NCBI GenBank assembly: GCA_001829315.1
Contig: MIAY01000012.1
Span: 1-64,000, forward strand
Direction of reading: 5' to 3'
Source: Spirochaetes bacterium GWE1_32_154
GTDB lineage: Bacteria; Spirochaetota; GWE2-31-10
DNA length: 64,000 bases
Shown: in pieces, positions 23,480-33,845 of the stretch
Numbering within the stretch: the first letter of the stretch is position 1
Layout of the letters: each line of letters opens with the position of its first letter
The notes under the pieces: model-generated
What the model saw: the letters and a program-made list of their open reading frames with translations, nothing else
Told to the model about the DNA's origin: nothing
The model's database searches: none
Translations under genes and position numbers: made by a program

Positions 23480-25099
23480 TTATAAACTCGTTGCAATCAT
23501 CGGTACTAATTGCTTCTTTCTCGAAACAACCCCTTTTAAATAAATACTGTTACCTTCAATTTTAAGTGATTTCTTTATAATCGGTTCTTTTTTCTCTGCG
23601 AATAATAATTCAGAACTTTCCTTATTAATATCCGTTATAAGCACAAGTATTGCATCGTATTCAGTTTTTTTAATAATATTATTAATGTAAGCCATGAGCT
23701 TTTCTTTAATATCAGTAATATTTTCAAGATTCATCGTAATCAACTGGCTGATTCCGATATGATATTCTTTGATTTTAAACTCTTTAAAATCGCTCAATAA
23801 AATTTCTTCTTCAGTTTTACCTTCAAATGTTGATCCGGCTTTAAACATTTTATCTGAAAATGTTTCTATATCAATTTTAGCCAGACCTGATAAATAATAT
23901 GCTAATTTTTTATCCGTTTCAGTGCAGGTTGGCGATTTAAATTTGAGCGTATCTGATACTATTGCTGCACATAAAATACCGGCAATCGCCTCAGGAATCA
24001 GTATATTATTCTGCATCATTATTGACGTTATAATTGTTGCAGTACTTCCAACAGGTTCATTTCGTAAATAAATCGGATGATTCGTCTGAATATCACCAAT
24101 TTTATGATGATCAATAATCTCTATAATATCAGCTTCTTCAATACCATTAATTGATTGCAGTTTTTCATTGTGATCAAGTAAAACGACTTTTCTTTTTTCA
24201 TTTGAAATCAAATGATACCGTGCTAAACCACCAATAACTTTTTGATCGTTATTGACTACAGGATACAATTTATGTCGTTTCTCTATCATTTTCGGTTTAA
24301 TTTCTTCTATTAAATCATCAGCATTGAAACTGACAATATTTTCTGTACTCATCAAAGTTTCGATTGGTACTGACTGCACAATTATACGTGCTGTAGTAAA
24401 TGTGTCTAACGCAGTTGAAATAATAAAGCAATTTCTGTTGAATGCCAGGTTGTAAATATCAGGGTGAATCTGAGAATTCCCGGTAATTATTAGAAGTTGC
24501 GCACCCGATTCAATGGCAACTTTCTGGTTTTCAAAACGATTTGCAGTTATAACAATATCACCTTCATTAATATACTGTTTCATATCATCACTCATCATTG
24601 CACCGACAATAATTTTCCCTGACTCGATAACTTTTTCATTATTTCCAAATATCAGGTTGCCATTAAGAGTTTTGATAATATTAATAATCGGTGTTTTACA
24701 CTTTGTGAAAATATCTCTATTTGTACTGTCAAAATAAATTGACGTAATATCAACGAGTGAAACCAGCCCCATAAATTTTTCACAGTCATTGACTACCGGC
24801 AAAAGCTGAATCTTCGAGTTTTTCATAATCGACCATGCTTCAAAAATTGAACTGACCGGTTTTATACATTCCAAATTATCAAGTTTAAGGTCTGACACTT
24901 TTGTTTTGATTGAAGTCAGATATTTTGGCGGGTCAATATTAAAATAATTAAGAATAAATTCAGTTTCACGATTAATTTCACCGGCTCTAACTGCGATTGC
25001 CTGAAAACCCATTTGATTTTTACAGTATGCGTAGGCAATTGCAGAACAAATAGAATCAGAATCCGGGTTTTTATGCCCGATTATATACATTGTTTCCAA
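23480..25099 (-). CDS. ppaC: Manganese-dependent inorganic pyrophosphatase with CBS-DRTGG regulatory insert
   Basis: 539 residues, a family II pyrophosphatase that hydrolyses PPi in the cytoplasm. The DHH domain has GHKNPDSDSICSA at the N-terminus and, after the insert, EIIDHHKIGD near residue 330. The DHHA2 domain closes the C-terminus, including the RKKQLVP motif. The insert (about 65-290) contains two CBS repeats around a DRTGG domain (VGAMMSDDM and a QKVAIESGAQLLIITG segment). In studied members this insert binds adenine nucleotides to tune activity. The length matches CBS-PPases of clostridia and spirochaetes. Confidence 0.93.
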   Translation of the reverse strand: METMYIIGHKNPDSDSICSAIAYAYCKNQMGFQAIAVRAGEINRETEFILNYFNIDPPKYLTSIKTKVSDLKLDNLECIKPVSSIFEAWSIMKNSKIQLLPVVNDCEKFMGLVSLVDITSIYFDSTNRDIFTKCKTPIINIIKTLNGNLIFGNNEKVIESGKIIVGAMMSDDMKQYINEGDIVITANRFENQKVAIESGAQLLIITGNSQIHPDIYNLAFNRNCFIISTALDTFTTARIIVQSVPIETLMSTENIVSFNADDLIEEIKPKMIEKRHKLYPVVNNDQKVIGGLARYHLISNEKRKVVLLDHNEKLQSINGIEEADIIEIIDHHKIGDIQTNHPIYLRNEPVGSTATIITSIMMQNNILIPEAIAGILCAAIVSDTLKFKSPTCTETDKKLAYYLSGLAKIDIETFSDKMFKAGSTFEGKTEEEILLSDFKEFKIKEYHIGISQLITMNLENITDIKEKLMAYINNIIKKTEYDAILVLITDINKESSELLFAEKKEPIIKKSLKIEGNSIYLKGVVSRKKQLVPMIATSL

Positions 25100-25119
25100 A
25101 GGGTATCTCCTTAGGCGCT

Positions 25120-25845
25120 CTATAACCTTTTATTTGTCAAATCAAAATGCAAGTAGAGTTTTATACCGACACTACCCCAAAAGTTTAAATATACTTTATC
25201 ATTTGTAGAATTAAAAGAAGATTTTGAGATATATCCATTGATGTATGGTATAAAAAGATATTTCCCTGCAATTTCAAGTCCGGCCCCGACTGTTTTACTG
25301 AATTTAAATATATTCCCGATGAAAAAAGTTGTCCCGATATTAACCGGCATAAAACTGTCTCCCGGCTGAATATACGTATTATCCGGTGCATATCCGTTAC
25401 CTGAATATACCGTAGAATCTGATTTCATCGTATAGAATTGTAAAGGCCATGCTCTAAAAAACACACCCGCACCTAAGTAAAAATAATAATGAGTTTCTTC
25501 GCGACTTGCAACGGGATAAAACTTCACATTAAAAGGAATATCAATCCAGAGATTATGGTTTTCAATGGTAAAACCATTCAGTTTATACAAATGAAAATTA
25601 TACGAAAAATCCAAACCGGTTGTAAACGAAATGTCTCTTCGCGGTCTGAAATCAAATTCAAATGACAATGGTATGTCAAAAAAGGCAAGATCATTAGGTG
25701 ATAAAACCTCATAACTTAAATTAAAATTATATGCGATTCCTGTTCCGAAATTAAAATAAACTTCTTTATTTTCAATTTCAAGTTTGACTGCATTCAATGA
25801 GAGTGCAGTCAGATAAGCGATAAGTATGTAAAAATATTTTTTCAT
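25120..25845 (-). CDS. Predicted outer-membrane beta-barrel protein
   Basis: About 241 residues from ATG 25845. A short signal peptide (KKYFYILIAYLTALSLNA) is followed by repeated alternating hydrophobic/polar strands rich in aromatic residues (FNFGTGIAYNF, ISFTTGLDFSYNF, YFYLGAGVFFRA, VGAGLEIAGKYLF), ending in a strand. This pattern fits an 8- to 10-stranded OmpA/OmpW-like barrel. No specific family is recognised. It overlaps or abuts the end of cysS and is probably co-transcribed. Confidence 0.7.
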   Translation of the reverse strand: MKKYFYILIAYLTALSLNAVKLEIENKEVYFNFGTGIAYNFNLSYEVLSPNDLAFFDIPLSFEFDFRPRRDISFTTGLDFSYNFHLYKLNGFTIENHNLWIDIPFNVKFYPVASREETHYYFYLGAGVFFRAWPLQFYTMKSDSTVYSGNGYAPDNTYIQPGDSFMPVNIGTTFFIGNIFKFSKTVGAGLEIAGKYLFIPYINGYISKSSFNSTNDKVYLNFWGSVGIKLYLHFDLTNKRL

Positions 25846-25859
25846 TTCCAATCCCGTCA

Positions 25860-27296
25860 TTAATCAATTGTGTATGCCGTTTCTGCAGCACCGTCTTTAA
25901 GAGTTATACCCATCTCTTTCAGACTGTCTCTGATTGTATCAGACATTTTAAAGTTTTTTTCAGCCCGGTATTGTTTTCTCATTTCTATAAGAAAACTAAT
26001 CAGCTGATCTTCGTGATTTTTCACACCGGCTTCTATAGTATTAAATTGAATTCCCAGTATATCATCAGTCATTATTGTAATTTTTTCTGATATATATGTT
26101 AATTTATTAATATCTGAATCGGTTTTATTAAGTTCTGTATTGCTTAATTTCAATAACTCGTAAATCACAGAAATTGCAATCGGTGTGTTAAAATCATCAT
26201 CCATTGCTTGTATGAATTGGCTGAAAATTTCATCAACATCTCTAAACGTACCTTCTGATTTCCGGTCTTTCGTTTTTTTGTATAAGCTGAATATTGAATT
26301 TCGCATTCTGTCAAACCCGACTTTTGCAGCATTCATAGAATCTTTTGAAAAGTCTAAAACACTCCGGTAATGTGATTGTAAAATGTAAAAACGAAGTACC
26401 ATCGGTTCAATTTCTTTAAATAAATCCTTTAGAATAATGAAATTACCAAGCGATTTACCCATTTTAGTTCCATTAACAGTGAGCATATTATTATGAATGA
26501 AATATCGAATAAATGGTTTTCCCGTTAACGCTTCAGATTGCGCAATTTCACATTCATGGTGTGGGAATACATTATCAATACCACCGCCGTGAATATCGAG
26601 GGTTTCACCAATGTATTTTTTAGACATGACAGAACATTCAATATGCCAACCCGGATACCCCACGCCCCATGGAGAATTCCACTTCATCAAATGAGAATTA
26701 TCAGCTGCTTTCCATAACGCAAAATCTTCACTGTTACGCTTGTCGCCTGCTATATTAATCCGTTCACCTGATTTGGTTTCTTCGAGAACTCTACCGGATA
26801 GTTTACCGTAATCCTTAAATTTTCTAACCTCAAAGTATATGTTATTCTGATCGGTCACATACGCATACCCTTTTTCAATCAGCGCCTGAATGTGTTCAAT
26901 CATTTCTATTATATGACCGGTAGCACGGCAGCTAATATCAGGATTGAGAATATTGAGTTTTTTCATATCATCAAAATAAGAAACTTCATATTTATATGCA
27001 ATTTCAACCGGTTCTTTTCGTTCTAATACAGCCTGTTTTGCGATTTTATCAGAACCGTCATCGGTATCACCGGTTAAATGACCGACATCAGTGATGTTTT
27101 GTACGTAACGAACCTTGTAACCTGACCATTTGAGGTGTCTGTATAGAACATCAAATACGGTATAACTTCGTGCATGACCTAAATGTGAATCACCATAAAC
27201 GGTTGGGCCACAGACATACATTCCAACAAAAGGCGGGTTTAAAGGTATAAAATCTTCTTTCTCCCGGGATAGCGTGTTGTATATTGTAATTCCCAT
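25860..27296 (-). CDS. cysS: Cysteinyl-tRNA synthetase
   Basis: About 478 residues from ATG 27296 (GAGGT just upstream; a start at 27320 would add an unsupported 8 residues). A class I aminoacyl-tRNA synthetase that charges tRNA-Cys. Motifs: [17 protein letters not shown] (zinc-ligand Cys plus HIGH), [10 protein letters not shown] (second zinc ligand) with the downstream [15 protein letters not shown], and KMGKSLGNF (KMSKS). The helical DALR domain and the short C-terminal domain are present. Element copy D lies 51 bp upstream, in the region where its promoter should be. Confidence 0.97.
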   Translation of the reverse strand: MGITIYNTLSREKEDFIPLNPPFVGMYVCGPTVYGDSHLGHARSYTVFDVLYRHLKWSGYKVRYVQNITDVGHLTGDTDDGSDKIAKQAVLERKEPVEIAYKYEVSYFDDMKKLNILNPDISCRATGHIIEMIEHIQALIEKGYAYVTDQNNIYFEVRKFKDYGKLSGRVLEETKSGERINIAGDKRNSEDFALWKAADNSHLMKWNSPWGVGYPGWHIECSVMSKKYIGETLDIHGGGIDNVFPHHECEIAQSEALTGKPFIRYFIHNNMLTVNGTKMGKSLGNFIILKDLFKEIEPMVLRFYILQSHYRSVLDFSKDSMNAAKVGFDRMRNSIFSLYKKTKDRKSEGTFRDVDEIFSQFIQAMDDDFNTPIAISVIYELLKLSNTELNKTDSDINKLTYISEKITIMTDDILGIQFNTIEAGVKNHEDQLISFLIEMRKQYRAEKNFKMSDTIRDSLKEMGITLKDGAAETAYTID

Positions 27297-27347
27297 ATGT
27301 ACCTCTTTTAAGTGGCTCATACTATAAAAAATTGTTTTAATTGTAAA

Positions 27348-27538
27348 GAGTCTCTTGCAAAAATACTCTTTATATCTCGAATTTTTGCATGAGACTACTC
27401 AGGATGCATGCCCGAGCAGTAAGCGATAGCGCACGACCAGGGACCAACGCAATTTTATTGCGTATGGATATTTTCAGAGTACTGAAAAATCCCTAGCGAA
27501 AGCAAAAAGAAAGTACCCTTTATTTTTGCAATAGCCTT
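27348..27538 (-). mobile_element. Inverted-repeat miniature element, copy D
   Basis: 191 bp flanked by TAAA on both sides (27344-27347 and 27539-27542). The ends are GAGTCTCTTGCAAAAAT and, complemented, AAGGCTATTGCAAAAAT. It has the internal hairpin ACGCAATTTTATTGCGT (27447-27463) and the GCATGCCCGAGCAGTAA segment shared with copy C. It occupies most of the divergent cysS/lipoprotein intergenic region. Confidence 0.88.
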
Positions 27539-27610
27539 TAAAGTTTAAATATTAATAATTTTTTCTAAAATTTCGTGGAGTTTTTACAACTTTTTCGCTT
27601 TAATATTAGT

Positions 27611-28435
27611 ATGAGAAACATTTTTATTATTTTTATTTGTATTTTTTTTCTGAATTGCTCCTACAAATCGCCTGTTCTTGTTGATTTTGATGCTCCGGAG
27701 TTGACAGGTGTTTTTTATCAGGGAAGTGATCTATTAATTCAATTTAATGAACCGGTCAAAGAATTTACCATTATAATGCCTGATAATTTTGTAATCACCA
27801 GTTCAATTATTTCACCGGTAGCCAACAATTATCTGCCACAGTCTTTATTTGCTCCGTATCAATCAAAAACAGAAGTGAATGAAAAGGCTTCATTTTCTGC
27901 AATGGATACTGCCGGTAATGTGACATCAAAGGAATTTACTATTCCATATATTAATCTCAATCCGGCAGATCTGGCGTTTTCACATGTGAATCTAAAGTAT
28001 ACAAAGAAGCAAAAACAAACAATCGGGTTGAAAACTAAAAACGGTGGTGATTTACGGGGTTTTACTATCCAATTATTCACTAACCGCTTTATGAAAGAGA
28101 TTCCTTTTCGCCCGGTAAAAATTAAAGGCAATTATGCATTTGAAATCAATGTTGAATATAATAAGGAAGTAACAGCAAGCCCCGTAATTCATTATAATAA
28201 AAATAAATTTCATACTGTTTTACCCAATAGAATACCAAATAAATGCGGTTTAATTGTGTTGTATGATTATAGTGGCACGTTATGTGATTATATTATCTAT
28301 TATGATGCAAAAGAAAAAAGTTTACAGGAGTATCAGGATAGTGTGTATTATAAGAGGCTTTTTAGTTTTGTTGATGAGAATATTTCACCCGTTGAGTATT
28401 CAATTGTACCGAAGAACAAGTGTATTATTAAATAA
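27611..28435 (+). CDS. Lipoprotein of unknown function
   Basis: About 274 residues from ATG 27611, chosen because the signal peptide RNIFIIFICIFFLNC ends in a lipobox-like FLNC with Cys near residue 17; an upstream GTG at 27575 would put residues before it. The rest looks beta-rich, with an N-terminal stretch resembling an Ig-like or Ig-fold (PVLVDFDAPELTGVFYQGSDLLIQF broken into strands). I recognise no family. It is monocistronic. Confidence 0.65.
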   Translation: MRNIFIIFICIFFLNCSYKSPVLVDFDAPELTGVFYQGSDLLIQFNEPVKEFTIIMPDNFVITSSIISPVANNYLPQSLFAPYQSKTEVNEKASFSAMDTAGNVTSKEFTIPYINLNPADLAFSHVNLKYTKKQKQTIGLKTKNGGDLRGFTIQLFTNRFMKEIPFRPVKIKGNYAFEINVEYNKEVTASPVIHYNKNKFHTVLPNRIPNKCGLIVLYDYSGTLCDYIIYYDAKEKSLQEYQDSVYYKRLFSFVDENISPVEYSIVPKNKCIIK

Positions 28436-28612
28436 ATCGTGTATATTTTGTATTCACGGGAAATAATCGAGTAAATTTTACCCGCTAAATTAAGGTTTTT
28501 GTAAATATGGGTAAATTTGTAACTTTATTGATTAATATCTCCAGTTAACAACGAATTAATTGATATTCGTAATTTGTTTAATAACAATAAATTATGTGTT
28601 TTTTTATGTTTT

Positions 28613-28628
28613 TGGCATATTATTTGCT
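28613..28628 (+). promoter_or_regulatory. Candidate sigma-54 (-24/-12) promoter
   Basis: TGGCATATTATTTGCT matches the TGGCAC-N5-TTGCW consensus with exactly 10 bases between the GG and GC dinucleotides. It lies 66 bases before the ATG of a group 2 sigma-70 factor. Confidence 0.55.
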
Positions 28629-28693
28629 AATAATAAGAGAAGGGTAATTAGGCAACTAGTATCTTACAAAAAAATACGAAAAGGATGTGTACC

Positions 28694-29566
28694 ATGGCAG
28701 ATTTAAAAAAAATAAGTAATTTTAGCGATTCATATTCCAATTCATTATCATATTATTTAAACCAGATCAGTAAAATACCTTTATTGACTCGTGAAGAAGA
28801 GGAAGATTTAGCAAGAAAAGCAAAAAATGGAAACGTTATCGCCCGCGAGCGTTTAATTAGAGCAAATTTACGATTTGTTGTTGCAGTTGCAAAAAAATAC
28901 AAAAGCAGAGGTATATCACTTTCAGATTTAATTAATGAAGGTAATATAGGCTTAATGAAAGCTATTGAAAAATATGATGTTGACAGAGGGTATCATTTTA
29001 TCAGTTACGCTGTCTGGTGGATTAAACAATCTATTCTCAAAGCAATTTGTGAAAAGTCACGACCAATCAGACTTCCTTTAAACAGAGCTAATGAACTCGT
29101 ACAAATTGAACGTAAAAAAAGAGAAATAGAAACGAAAGAAGATGAATCACCAACTTCTGAAAGACTTGCTAATGAATTAAAAATGGATCATGGTTTAGTA
29201 AGACAATTAATGGAAATATCAAGAGAAACAGTTTCACTTGATACACCGGTGTATCAAAGTTCAAATAGTGCTTCATTTTTAGGTGATTTTATAACTGATT
29301 TAAAATACCAGTCACCGGATGACTCTATTGAAAGTTCTTCATTATCTGATGCTATAAATGGAATACTTGATACGTTAACAGAAAAAGAAAGAGAAATAAT
29401 TGTATTACGTTTTGGTTTAAATGGTAATAAAGCGATGAGTTTAAAAGAAATAGGCAATGTCTACAAACTCACAAAAGAACGAATCAGACAAATCGAGAAA
29501 AAAGCCTTAGTAAGAATGAGACATAATACAAGAAGTGTTAAATTAAGAAATTTTGTTGAAGCGTAA
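28694..29566 (+). CDS. RNA polymerase group 2 sigma-70 family factor (RpoS-like)
   Basis: About 290 residues from ATG 28694 (AAAGGA 9 bases upstream). Contains sigma regions 1.2 (SLSYYLNQISKIPLLTREEE), 2 (RANLRFVVAVAKKYKSRGISLSDLINEG followed by YHFISYAVWWIKQSI, the -10 recognition and melting helix), 3 and 4 (LTEKEREIIVLRFGL and LTKERIRQIEKKAL). There is no long region 1.1, so it is shorter than a primary RpoD and typical of alternative RpoS/SigB-like group 2 factors. It is preceded by a candidate sigma-54 promoter and followed by a strong terminator. It probably runs a stress or stationary-phase regulon. Confidence 0.9.
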   Translation: MADLKKISNFSDSYSNSLSYYLNQISKIPLLTREEEEDLARKAKNGNVIARERLIRANLRFVVAVAKKYKSRGISLSDLINEGNIGLMKAIEKYDVDRGYHFISYAVWWIKQSILKAICEKSRPIRLPLNRANELVQIERKKREIETKEDESPTSERLANELKMDHGLVRQLMEISRETVSLDTPVYQSSNSASFLGDFITDLKYQSPDDSIESSSLSDAINGILDTLTEKEREIIVLRFGLNGNKAMSLKEIGNVYKLTKERIRQIEKKALVRMRHNTRSVKLRNFVEA

Positions 29567-29584
29567 TAATGAACTTTTGCCGGG

Positions 29585-29622
29585 AAAAGTACACTAACCT
29601 GATGGTTTGCTGTACTTTTTTT
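29585..29622 (+). terminator. Rho-independent terminator after the sigma factor gene
   Basis: AAAAGTACA pairs with TGTACTTTT across a loop that itself contains an AACC/GGTT stem, followed by a T-run. It lies about 19 bases after the stop codon. Confidence 0.8.
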
Positions 29623-29629
29623 ATTGGTG

Positions 29630-29658
29630 TTGACTAAAATCTCAAAATTTACTATCAT
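29630..29658 (+). promoter_or_regulatory. Candidate sigma-70 promoter
   Basis: TTGACT, a 17-base spacer and TATCAT lie 51 bases upstream of the 29709 gene, immediately after the preceding terminator. Confidence 0.5.
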
Positions 29659-29708
29659 TTCAGTCATTTGCAAAAGGTCTGATCGATTGATTAAAAAATG
29701 AGGTTTGT

Positions 29709-30647
29709 ATGAATAAAAAAATAATTGTTCTTATCATTGCGTGTTTTACAATAAGTGCCTTTCCAACTTCTAATAAACTTGTAATAGTAATTCCGGAGAC
29801 AACATATACAGTGCCATCCGGTTATAAGTTTTTTACTGACATTTTAAATGAAAATGCTGATATTTCTGTTGTAATAATAACTGAATCGATTATTGATAAA
29901 TCAAATATTTCCCGGTTGCCTGACGATGTAATAGCCGGTTTACGAAGTTCATATAATGCCCGATTGGTTATCATACCTGATTTTTCTCAAGCCGGAGATA
30001 ACTACCGGTTGACACTACATACAGCGGGACTTGAAAATCGTTTTTATTTATCTTCAAATTTGTCAGTCGGTCTTAATCAGGATGCAAACAGGGTAGAAAT
30101 TAATAAATGGCTTAGCGGGATTACAAAAATAATCGGCAACAATGTAATCGTTGAAAAACAGCTTACACCAACAGAAAAAATAAACAAAATTGTTGAGTTA
30201 TTGACTCCTAATAATACAAAAAATACTCAGCCGGAAATAAAATCGTTTGATGTGAGTAACGAATTAAATACTGTAAAAAAATATAATAAAATTTGGCGTG
30301 GTTTATTTATATCGGGTATTGTTTTCTCTTCAATTGGCATACCAACTCTTATGGCTGGGGGGGTGCTATGGAGTTATGGCAGTGCTATCATGCCACCATA
30401 TTATGAAGGTAAAGTAAATGATTACAGCAGTCCGGAATATCAGTTGGCAAGTAGATTTATGTTTTCCGGTATGTTTACAATGATTGGTGGCGGTATCAGT
30501 CTTGGTTTTGGTGTCGTTTTAAATTTGATTTCAATTCCTTTTATTTGTATGGTCAAAGTACACAATCACTATATTAAAAAAATGACTTTTTTTTCCCAAC
30601 CACTTGGAACAGACCGGTTTGCAATGGGACTGAAGTTTGAGTTTTAA
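29709..30647 (+). CDS. Exported protein of unknown function with C-terminal membrane segments
   Basis: 312 residues with a signal peptide (KKIIVLIIACFTISAFP). A soluble region with a Rossmann-like strand pattern follows, then two hydrophobic helices (about 200-222 and 255-285) rich in Gly, and a terminal strand ending in MGLKFEF. The terminal Phe strand and Gly-rich helices resemble other proteins in this window (49430 and 42168 genes), suggesting a lineage-specific envelope family. No known domain is recognised. The hydrolase gene overlaps its end by 11 bp. Confidence 0.6.
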   Translation: MNKKIIVLIIACFTISAFPTSNKLVIVIPETTYTVPSGYKFFTDILNENADISVVIITESIIDKSNISRLPDDVIAGLRSSYNARLVIIPDFSQAGDNYRLTLHTAGLENRFYLSSNLSVGLNQDANRVEINKWLSGITKIIGNNVIVEKQLTPTEKINKIVELLTPNNTKNTQPEIKSFDVSNELNTVKKYNKIWRGLFISGIVFSSIGIPTLMAGGVLWSYGSAIMPPYYEGKVNDYSSPEYQLASRFMFSGMFTMIGGGISLGFGVVLNLISIPFICMVKVHNHYIKKMTFFSQPLGTDRFAMGLKFEF

Positions 30648-31521
30648 AATAAACATTATTACAATAAATGTCATTCTGCTTTTTTTTATGTCACTTAATA
30701 TCTATTCAGAATGGAAACCGTTAAAAGGTGAACCATTTATACATTATTATAGTGGAACAACAGGTAAACTTGCTTTCAGGCATGTAGAAAGACCGGAAAA
30801 TACAAAAACAATCCTTTTTTTCTACGGATTTTCCGGCAACATCATAATGATGACACGTTTAATTGCAAACCTGCAAAATGAATATAACATTATTGTTGTT
30901 GATTATCCCGGTCACGGATATTCACCCCAATCAGACGGTTTTGATATTTCAGCATTTAATCGTGATGTACATTCTTTACTGGAACAAAAAGGAATTCATT
31001 CGGTATATGTAGCCGGTTATAGTTTAGGCGGTATTGTTGCTCTTGATTATTATCAATCGTATAGTGAATCAGTGAAAAAAATAATGTTACTTCATACCTC
31101 TGCTTATTTTAAATCATCACCGGCAAGAACGTTATATTTTGAAGGAATTGGGAATGCCCTTAGAAATAATTTCATTGGAACCATAAATGATATCGCAATA
31201 CCGATACTGAAAGATCGTTATTTCACCAGAGAACTTCTGAAAACATCAAAGAAAGTAACTGCATTAAATAATGGAGAATCAGTAATAAACTATTTCGATG
31301 TGATTAGTAATTCAAATTATAATTCTATGGTAGATTCAATCAAATGCCCGGTATTAGTTGTCTGCAGCACAAAAGATTTTCTTGTCCCGGTAAAAGAGTC
31401 ATTGCAAATGGTAAAGATGATAAAAGATTGCAGGGTAATGGTATTTCGAAATACCGGTCACTTATCCATTGTTTCACGACCAATTTTCATGGCAGCACTA
31501 TTAACTGATTTTATACAATAG
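30637..31521 (+). CDS. Exported alpha/beta hydrolase
   Basis: 294 residues from TTG 30637, overlapping the preceding gene by 11 bp (translational coupling). An N-terminal signal or anchor (ITINVILLFFMSLNIYS) precedes an alpha/beta-hydrolase fold with FFYGFSGN (oxyanion region), nucleophile elbow GYSLGG with Ser near residue 129, and a C-terminal NTGHLSIV carrying the catalytic His near residue 275. The closest general style is monoglyceride-lipase/serine-aminopeptidase-like hydrolases acting in the periplasm. The substrate is unknown. Confidence 0.82.
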   Translation: MSFKINIITINVILLFFMSLNIYSEWKPLKGEPFIHYYSGTTGKLAFRHVERPENTKTILFFYGFSGNIIMMTRLIANLQNEYNIIVVDYPGHGYSPQSDGFDISAFNRDVHSLLEQKGIHSVYVAGYSLGGIVALDYYQSYSESVKKIMLLHTSAYFKSSPARTLYFEGIGNALRNNFIGTINDIAIPILKDRYFTRELLKTSKKVTALNNGESVINYFDVISNSNYNSMVDSIKCPVLVVCSTKDFLVPVKESLQMVKMIKDCRVMVFRNTGHLSIVSRPIFMAALLTDFIQ

Positions 31522-31601
31522 TTAATTATACTATTGCAGAATAATTAACTATGATTTATAATTCACAAAATGGTTTTTATTCATCATAAAAGGATTGAAC
31601 T

Positions 31602-33845
31602 ATGAGATTTATCATTTCTGCCATGTGTCTTGCAGTCTCTTTTTTATTTCAAATAACACTTCTATTTCCTTCGGTAAAACTTTCAAATTCAAATGATACA
31701 ATTATTCTTAATAATCTGAAAGTTTTAGAATCATCAATTGAACCAGGGAAATTTATCGATACGAATGATGAATTTTTGCCGTATGACGGCACAAGTCTAA
31801 AAAGAAAAAAGCAATTAAAAGAAACGATGTTTACATTCAAATCTGATTTTATAGTAGAAAAAAATCTTTACAATACTGATCTATCACTAGTTATCGGACC
31901 GGCAGACTATCCATATGCAATATACTTAAATAAAAAAATTCTATTTAAAGCCGGTGTTATACAAAATAATGATTTAACTGCTAATATAACTAATTCATAT
32001 AATATATATTTATCTAAAGATTCACTACTCATAGAACCTGAAATAAATGTATTATCAATTGAGATATATACGACTTACGAAACGATGCCGATCCCTAAAA
32101 TAATGATTTCCAATTTTATTAAAAATTCACAGTATGTTTTTTGGAATAACTTTTTTAGTACTAACCTGGTTCAGGCAGCATCTACAATTTCTTTAATTAT
32201 TTGTCTGTACTTTATATTTATGTTTTTTGCAAAAAATATGAAAGACATGTCATATCTGTATTTTGCACTCATCGGGCTTTCATTTCCATTAGGTTATTTA
32301 AGTGTGGCATTTACATATGAAGGTGTAAATATGCTTTTATTAACTAAGATTTCACGATTCTGGCAAATTTTCGCATCGGTTTTTTTACTCTTTTTTATCA
32401 TGGAATTTACCGGAGTTTCTAATTCAAAGAAAATCACTAAAATAAGCATTGCCGGGATGTCGTTGATTACATCTCTTATCCTTTTTATGCAGACAACGGA
32501 ACAGCAATTAACGTTTGCATTCAGTATTGTAACAAATGTTGTACTGACACCGTTATTACTTGGGAGTGTTATTTTAACACTCATTTCGGTTATAAAAAAT
32601 AAACACAAACCAAGTTTAATGATATTAGCAGGGTTGATTGTTCTCATAATAACAAGCCTTATTGATATTGGAAATCTTAATTCAGGTATAATACCGTATT
32701 GCTGGTTGGTACCCTACGGGTTTTTATTTCTTATTTTATGTCTGTTTTTTTACCTGTCGTATGAAGAGTCGCTTACCTATTTTGCTTCGATTAAAAGTAA
32801 AGATGAACTGGCCCGTAAAAATAAAACTATGGATGTACTATTTGAAAAAACGAGTGACATTTCAAATAATCTTGTTGCGTCAAGTGATATACTTGATAGA
32901 AACATACATGAAACAGTTACAATTCTAAAAGAATACGATAAAAATAATAAAGAAATTACTGAAAAAATTCTTAAACAGATAAGTCATACTGAAAAAGTAA
33001 TCGATGATATATCCTTTTGTATGAAAGAAAACCAGAAAATACCGCAAACCATTGTTAATCAAACCCAAATTTTAAAAGAAACTTCTGCAAGCATAAAGAA
33101 AATGGATGATAATATAGAACAAATTCTAAGTATTTCCGAAAAAACCGATCGATTTGCCAGAGATCTTGCTGAGATTGCTGCAAATAGTAAAGATATCGTT
33201 GTAAAATCTAAAGAATCAATTGAAAAAATATCTGAAAAATCAATCTTTTTAAGTGAACTTTTAAAATCAATTGAAGATATTGCGGAAAAAACTAATTTAT
33301 TATCAATTAACGCATCAATTGAGTCAAGCAGAGCCGGTTTGCAGGGAAAAGGTTTTTCGGTTGTCGCCGGAGAAATCAGAACTCTGAGTAATAAATCAAA
33401 AGTGAATTTGAAAAACAGTTTTGAAAAACTTAATGAAATGTTTGTTATCATCAATCAAAGTAACGAACTTTCAAATGACGTAACAAAAGAACTTTTTGAT
33501 ATTATCGAAAAATCAAAGTTATCATCAGAAATGATTAGTGAGATTGCCAATATGGTTCGCGATCAGAAAGTTGAGTATCAGGTTATTATTGACTCCTCTA
33601 AAAAACTTTTATCCGATACAAACACTATCAAAGATTTATCATGTGTGCAGGATAATGAAAATAAAAAAATTGAAATAACCTTGTCCGAATTAAACAATTC
33701 TTTTAACCAGACTTCTCAACTTCTTGAATCTCAATTTACCAATCAGAAAATTATCAGCGTTTCACTCGATGCAATGAAAAATGCACTTTCGGATAATAAA
33801 AAGAATGTTGATAAACTTAAGGAAACTATTCTTATTGACGGGTGA
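31602..33845 (+). CDS. 7TM-DISM type methyl-accepting chemotaxis protein
   Basis: 747 residues. A signal peptide (to about 25) is followed by a periplasmic 7TM-DISM extracellular domain (about 30-185; the IYTTYE-MPIPKIMIS end resembles the jelly-roll 7TMR-DISMED fold). A block of seven transmembrane helices follows (about 190-400), then a coiled coil. The MCP signalling domain has the hairpin tip DIAEKTNLLSINASIESSRA near residue 565. The tip deviates from the usual NLLALNAAIEAARAGE (SINASIESSRAGLQGKG), but the key Glu is kept. It links an extracellular signal, perhaps a carbohydrate, to CheA. Confidence 0.88.
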   Translation: MRFIISAMCLAVSFLFQITLLFPSVKLSNSNDTIILNNLKVLESSIEPGKFIDTNDEFLPYDGTSLKRKKQLKETMFTFKSDFIVEKNLYNTDLSLVIGPADYPYAIYLNKKILFKAGVIQNNDLTANITNSYNIYLSKDSLLIEPEINVLSIEIYTTYETMPIPKIMISNFIKNSQYVFWNNFFSTNLVQAASTISLIICLYFIFMFFAKNMKDMSYLYFALIGLSFPLGYLSVAFTYEGVNMLLLTKISRFWQIFASVFLLFFIMEFTGVSNSKKITKISIAGMSLITSLILFMQTTEQQLTFAFSIVTNVVLTPLLLGSVILTLISVIKNKHKPSLMILAGLIVLIITSLIDIGNLNSGIIPYCWLVPYGFLFLILCLFFYLSYEESLTYFASIKSKDELARKNKTMDVLFEKTSDISNNLVASSDILDRNIHETVTILKEYDKNNKEITEKILKQISHTEKVIDDISFCMKENQKIPQTIVNQTQILKETSASIKKMDDNIEQILSISEKTDRFARDLAEIAANSKDIVVKSKESIEKISEKSIFLSELLKSIEDIAEKTNLLSINASIESSRAGLQGKGFSVVAGEIRTLSNKSKVNLKNSFEKLNEMFVIINQSNELSNDVTKELFDIIEKSKLSSEMISEIANMVRDQKVEYQVIIDSSKKLLSDTNTIKDLSCVQDNENKKIEITLSELNNSFNQTSQLLESQFTNQKIISVSLDAMKNALSDNKKNVDKLKETILIDG

